A DNA stretch of 13,840 bases from JAPLGE01 sp964355545. Lineage in GTDB: Bacteria > Bipolaricaulota > Bipolaricaulia > UBA7950 > UBA9294. Positions within the stretch are counted from its first letter, which is position 1; each line of letters begins with the position of its first letter. The notes below the pieces were generated by a model. That model had not been told where the DNA came from, made no database searches, and saw only the letters and a list, made by a program, of their open reading frames with translations. The translations under genes were made by a program, and so were the position numbers. Shown here in pieces: positions 13,720-13,840 of this stretch. Location of the stretch: NCBI GenBank assembly GCA_964355545.1, contig CAYHEK010000040.1, forward strand, positions 1-13,840, in the 5' to 3' direction.

Positions 13720-13761
13720 CAAACGAGAGAAGCCGACTATGGTTGGGCGTTTCCTGGCAGA

Positions 13762-13832
13762 TTCCGCTAGTGTGCTGAAGTGGCGGGTAACTGCTTATCG
13801 TGTCTGGAGGTGCATTCAGCACTGACGCGGAA
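13762..13832. repeat. Two-part inverted repeat at the window edge
   Basis: TTCCGC-TAGT-GTGCTGAA (13762-13779) faces TTCAGCAC-TGAC-GCGGAA (13815-13832): 14 of 18 positions pair, broken by a symmetric 4-nt internal loop, around a 35-nt centre. It may be a recombination site, the end of a mobile element or a structured RNA; nothing decides which. It may also continue beyond the window. Confidence 0.45.
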
Positions 13833-13840
13833 AGCGGCCG

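Noticed and set aside
13702..13832. Integron attC site
   Set aside because: GTTRRRY-like words are present, but they are not at the ends of the inverted repeat, the RYYYAAC partner is missing, and no integrase gene is in the window.

Overview
The window is high-GC bacterial chromosomal DNA with tightly packed genes. Several starts are GTG or TTG behind strong AGGAGG-type ribosome binding sites. The gene set (MutS2, FabK-like reductase, MATE exporter, glycerate 2-kinase, an endonuclease III relative with a 4Fe-4S loop, a cell-wall amidase, GDPD, an archaeal/eukaryotic-type ProRS and an MscS channel) is chromosomal housekeeping. ProRS without the bacterial editing insertion, together with the composition, would fit a deep-branching or thermophile-related high-GC lineage such as Bipolaricaulota or Deinococcus-Thermus. 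This placement is a low-confidence guess, because no rRNA or other marker is present.

Layout. (1) 4-3278, minus strand: fabK-like gene followed by mutS2, joined by a 4-nt GTGA overlap. (2) 3279-3445: divergent promoter region. (3) 3446-4825, plus strand: MATE transporter. Its stop codon interlocks with that of the convergent glycerate kinase, and the shared CTAG lies in the loop of a short hairpin. (4) 4822-7509, minus strand: a three-gene run, amidase, then endonuclease III-like glycosylase, then glycerate 2-kinase, with 2-nt and overlapping junctions. (5) 7777-8766, plus strand: GDPD with a perfect TATAAT -10 box. (6) 8767-9099: 333 bp without a gene, holding two copies of a palindromic repeat. 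(7) 9100-10551 proS and 10671-11573 mscS, plus strand. (8) 11574-12037: 464 bp without a gene between convergent gene ends, holding six more copies of the repeat at about 72-bp spacing. (9) 12038-12664, minus strand: Phd/YefM antitoxin and RelE-type toxin. (10) 12768-13607, minus strand: an exported endonuclease/exonuclease/phosphatase-fold protein of visibly lower GC, behind a leader with several mutually exclusive hairpins.

The most unusual signal is the family of eight degenerate repeats on both sides of proS-mscS. Each has a dyad core of the form GGTGA-N6-TCACA (resembling CRP/FNR-type half sites), an asymmetric TTTT/CATTC flank, and weaker similarity spread through most of the approximately 72-bp unit. 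It is not a normal CRISPR array, because the repeats are too diverged, the spacers are partly similar and no cas gene is present. Six copies lie between convergent genes, where a normal promoter operator would have nothing to control. I do not know a named element that matches.

The secondary signal is the leader of the exported phosphatase-fold gene at 13608-13684, where the Shine-Dalgarno is in a hairpin and an upstream segment could compete for the same arm. All calls come from reading the sequence; no database search or folding program was run.
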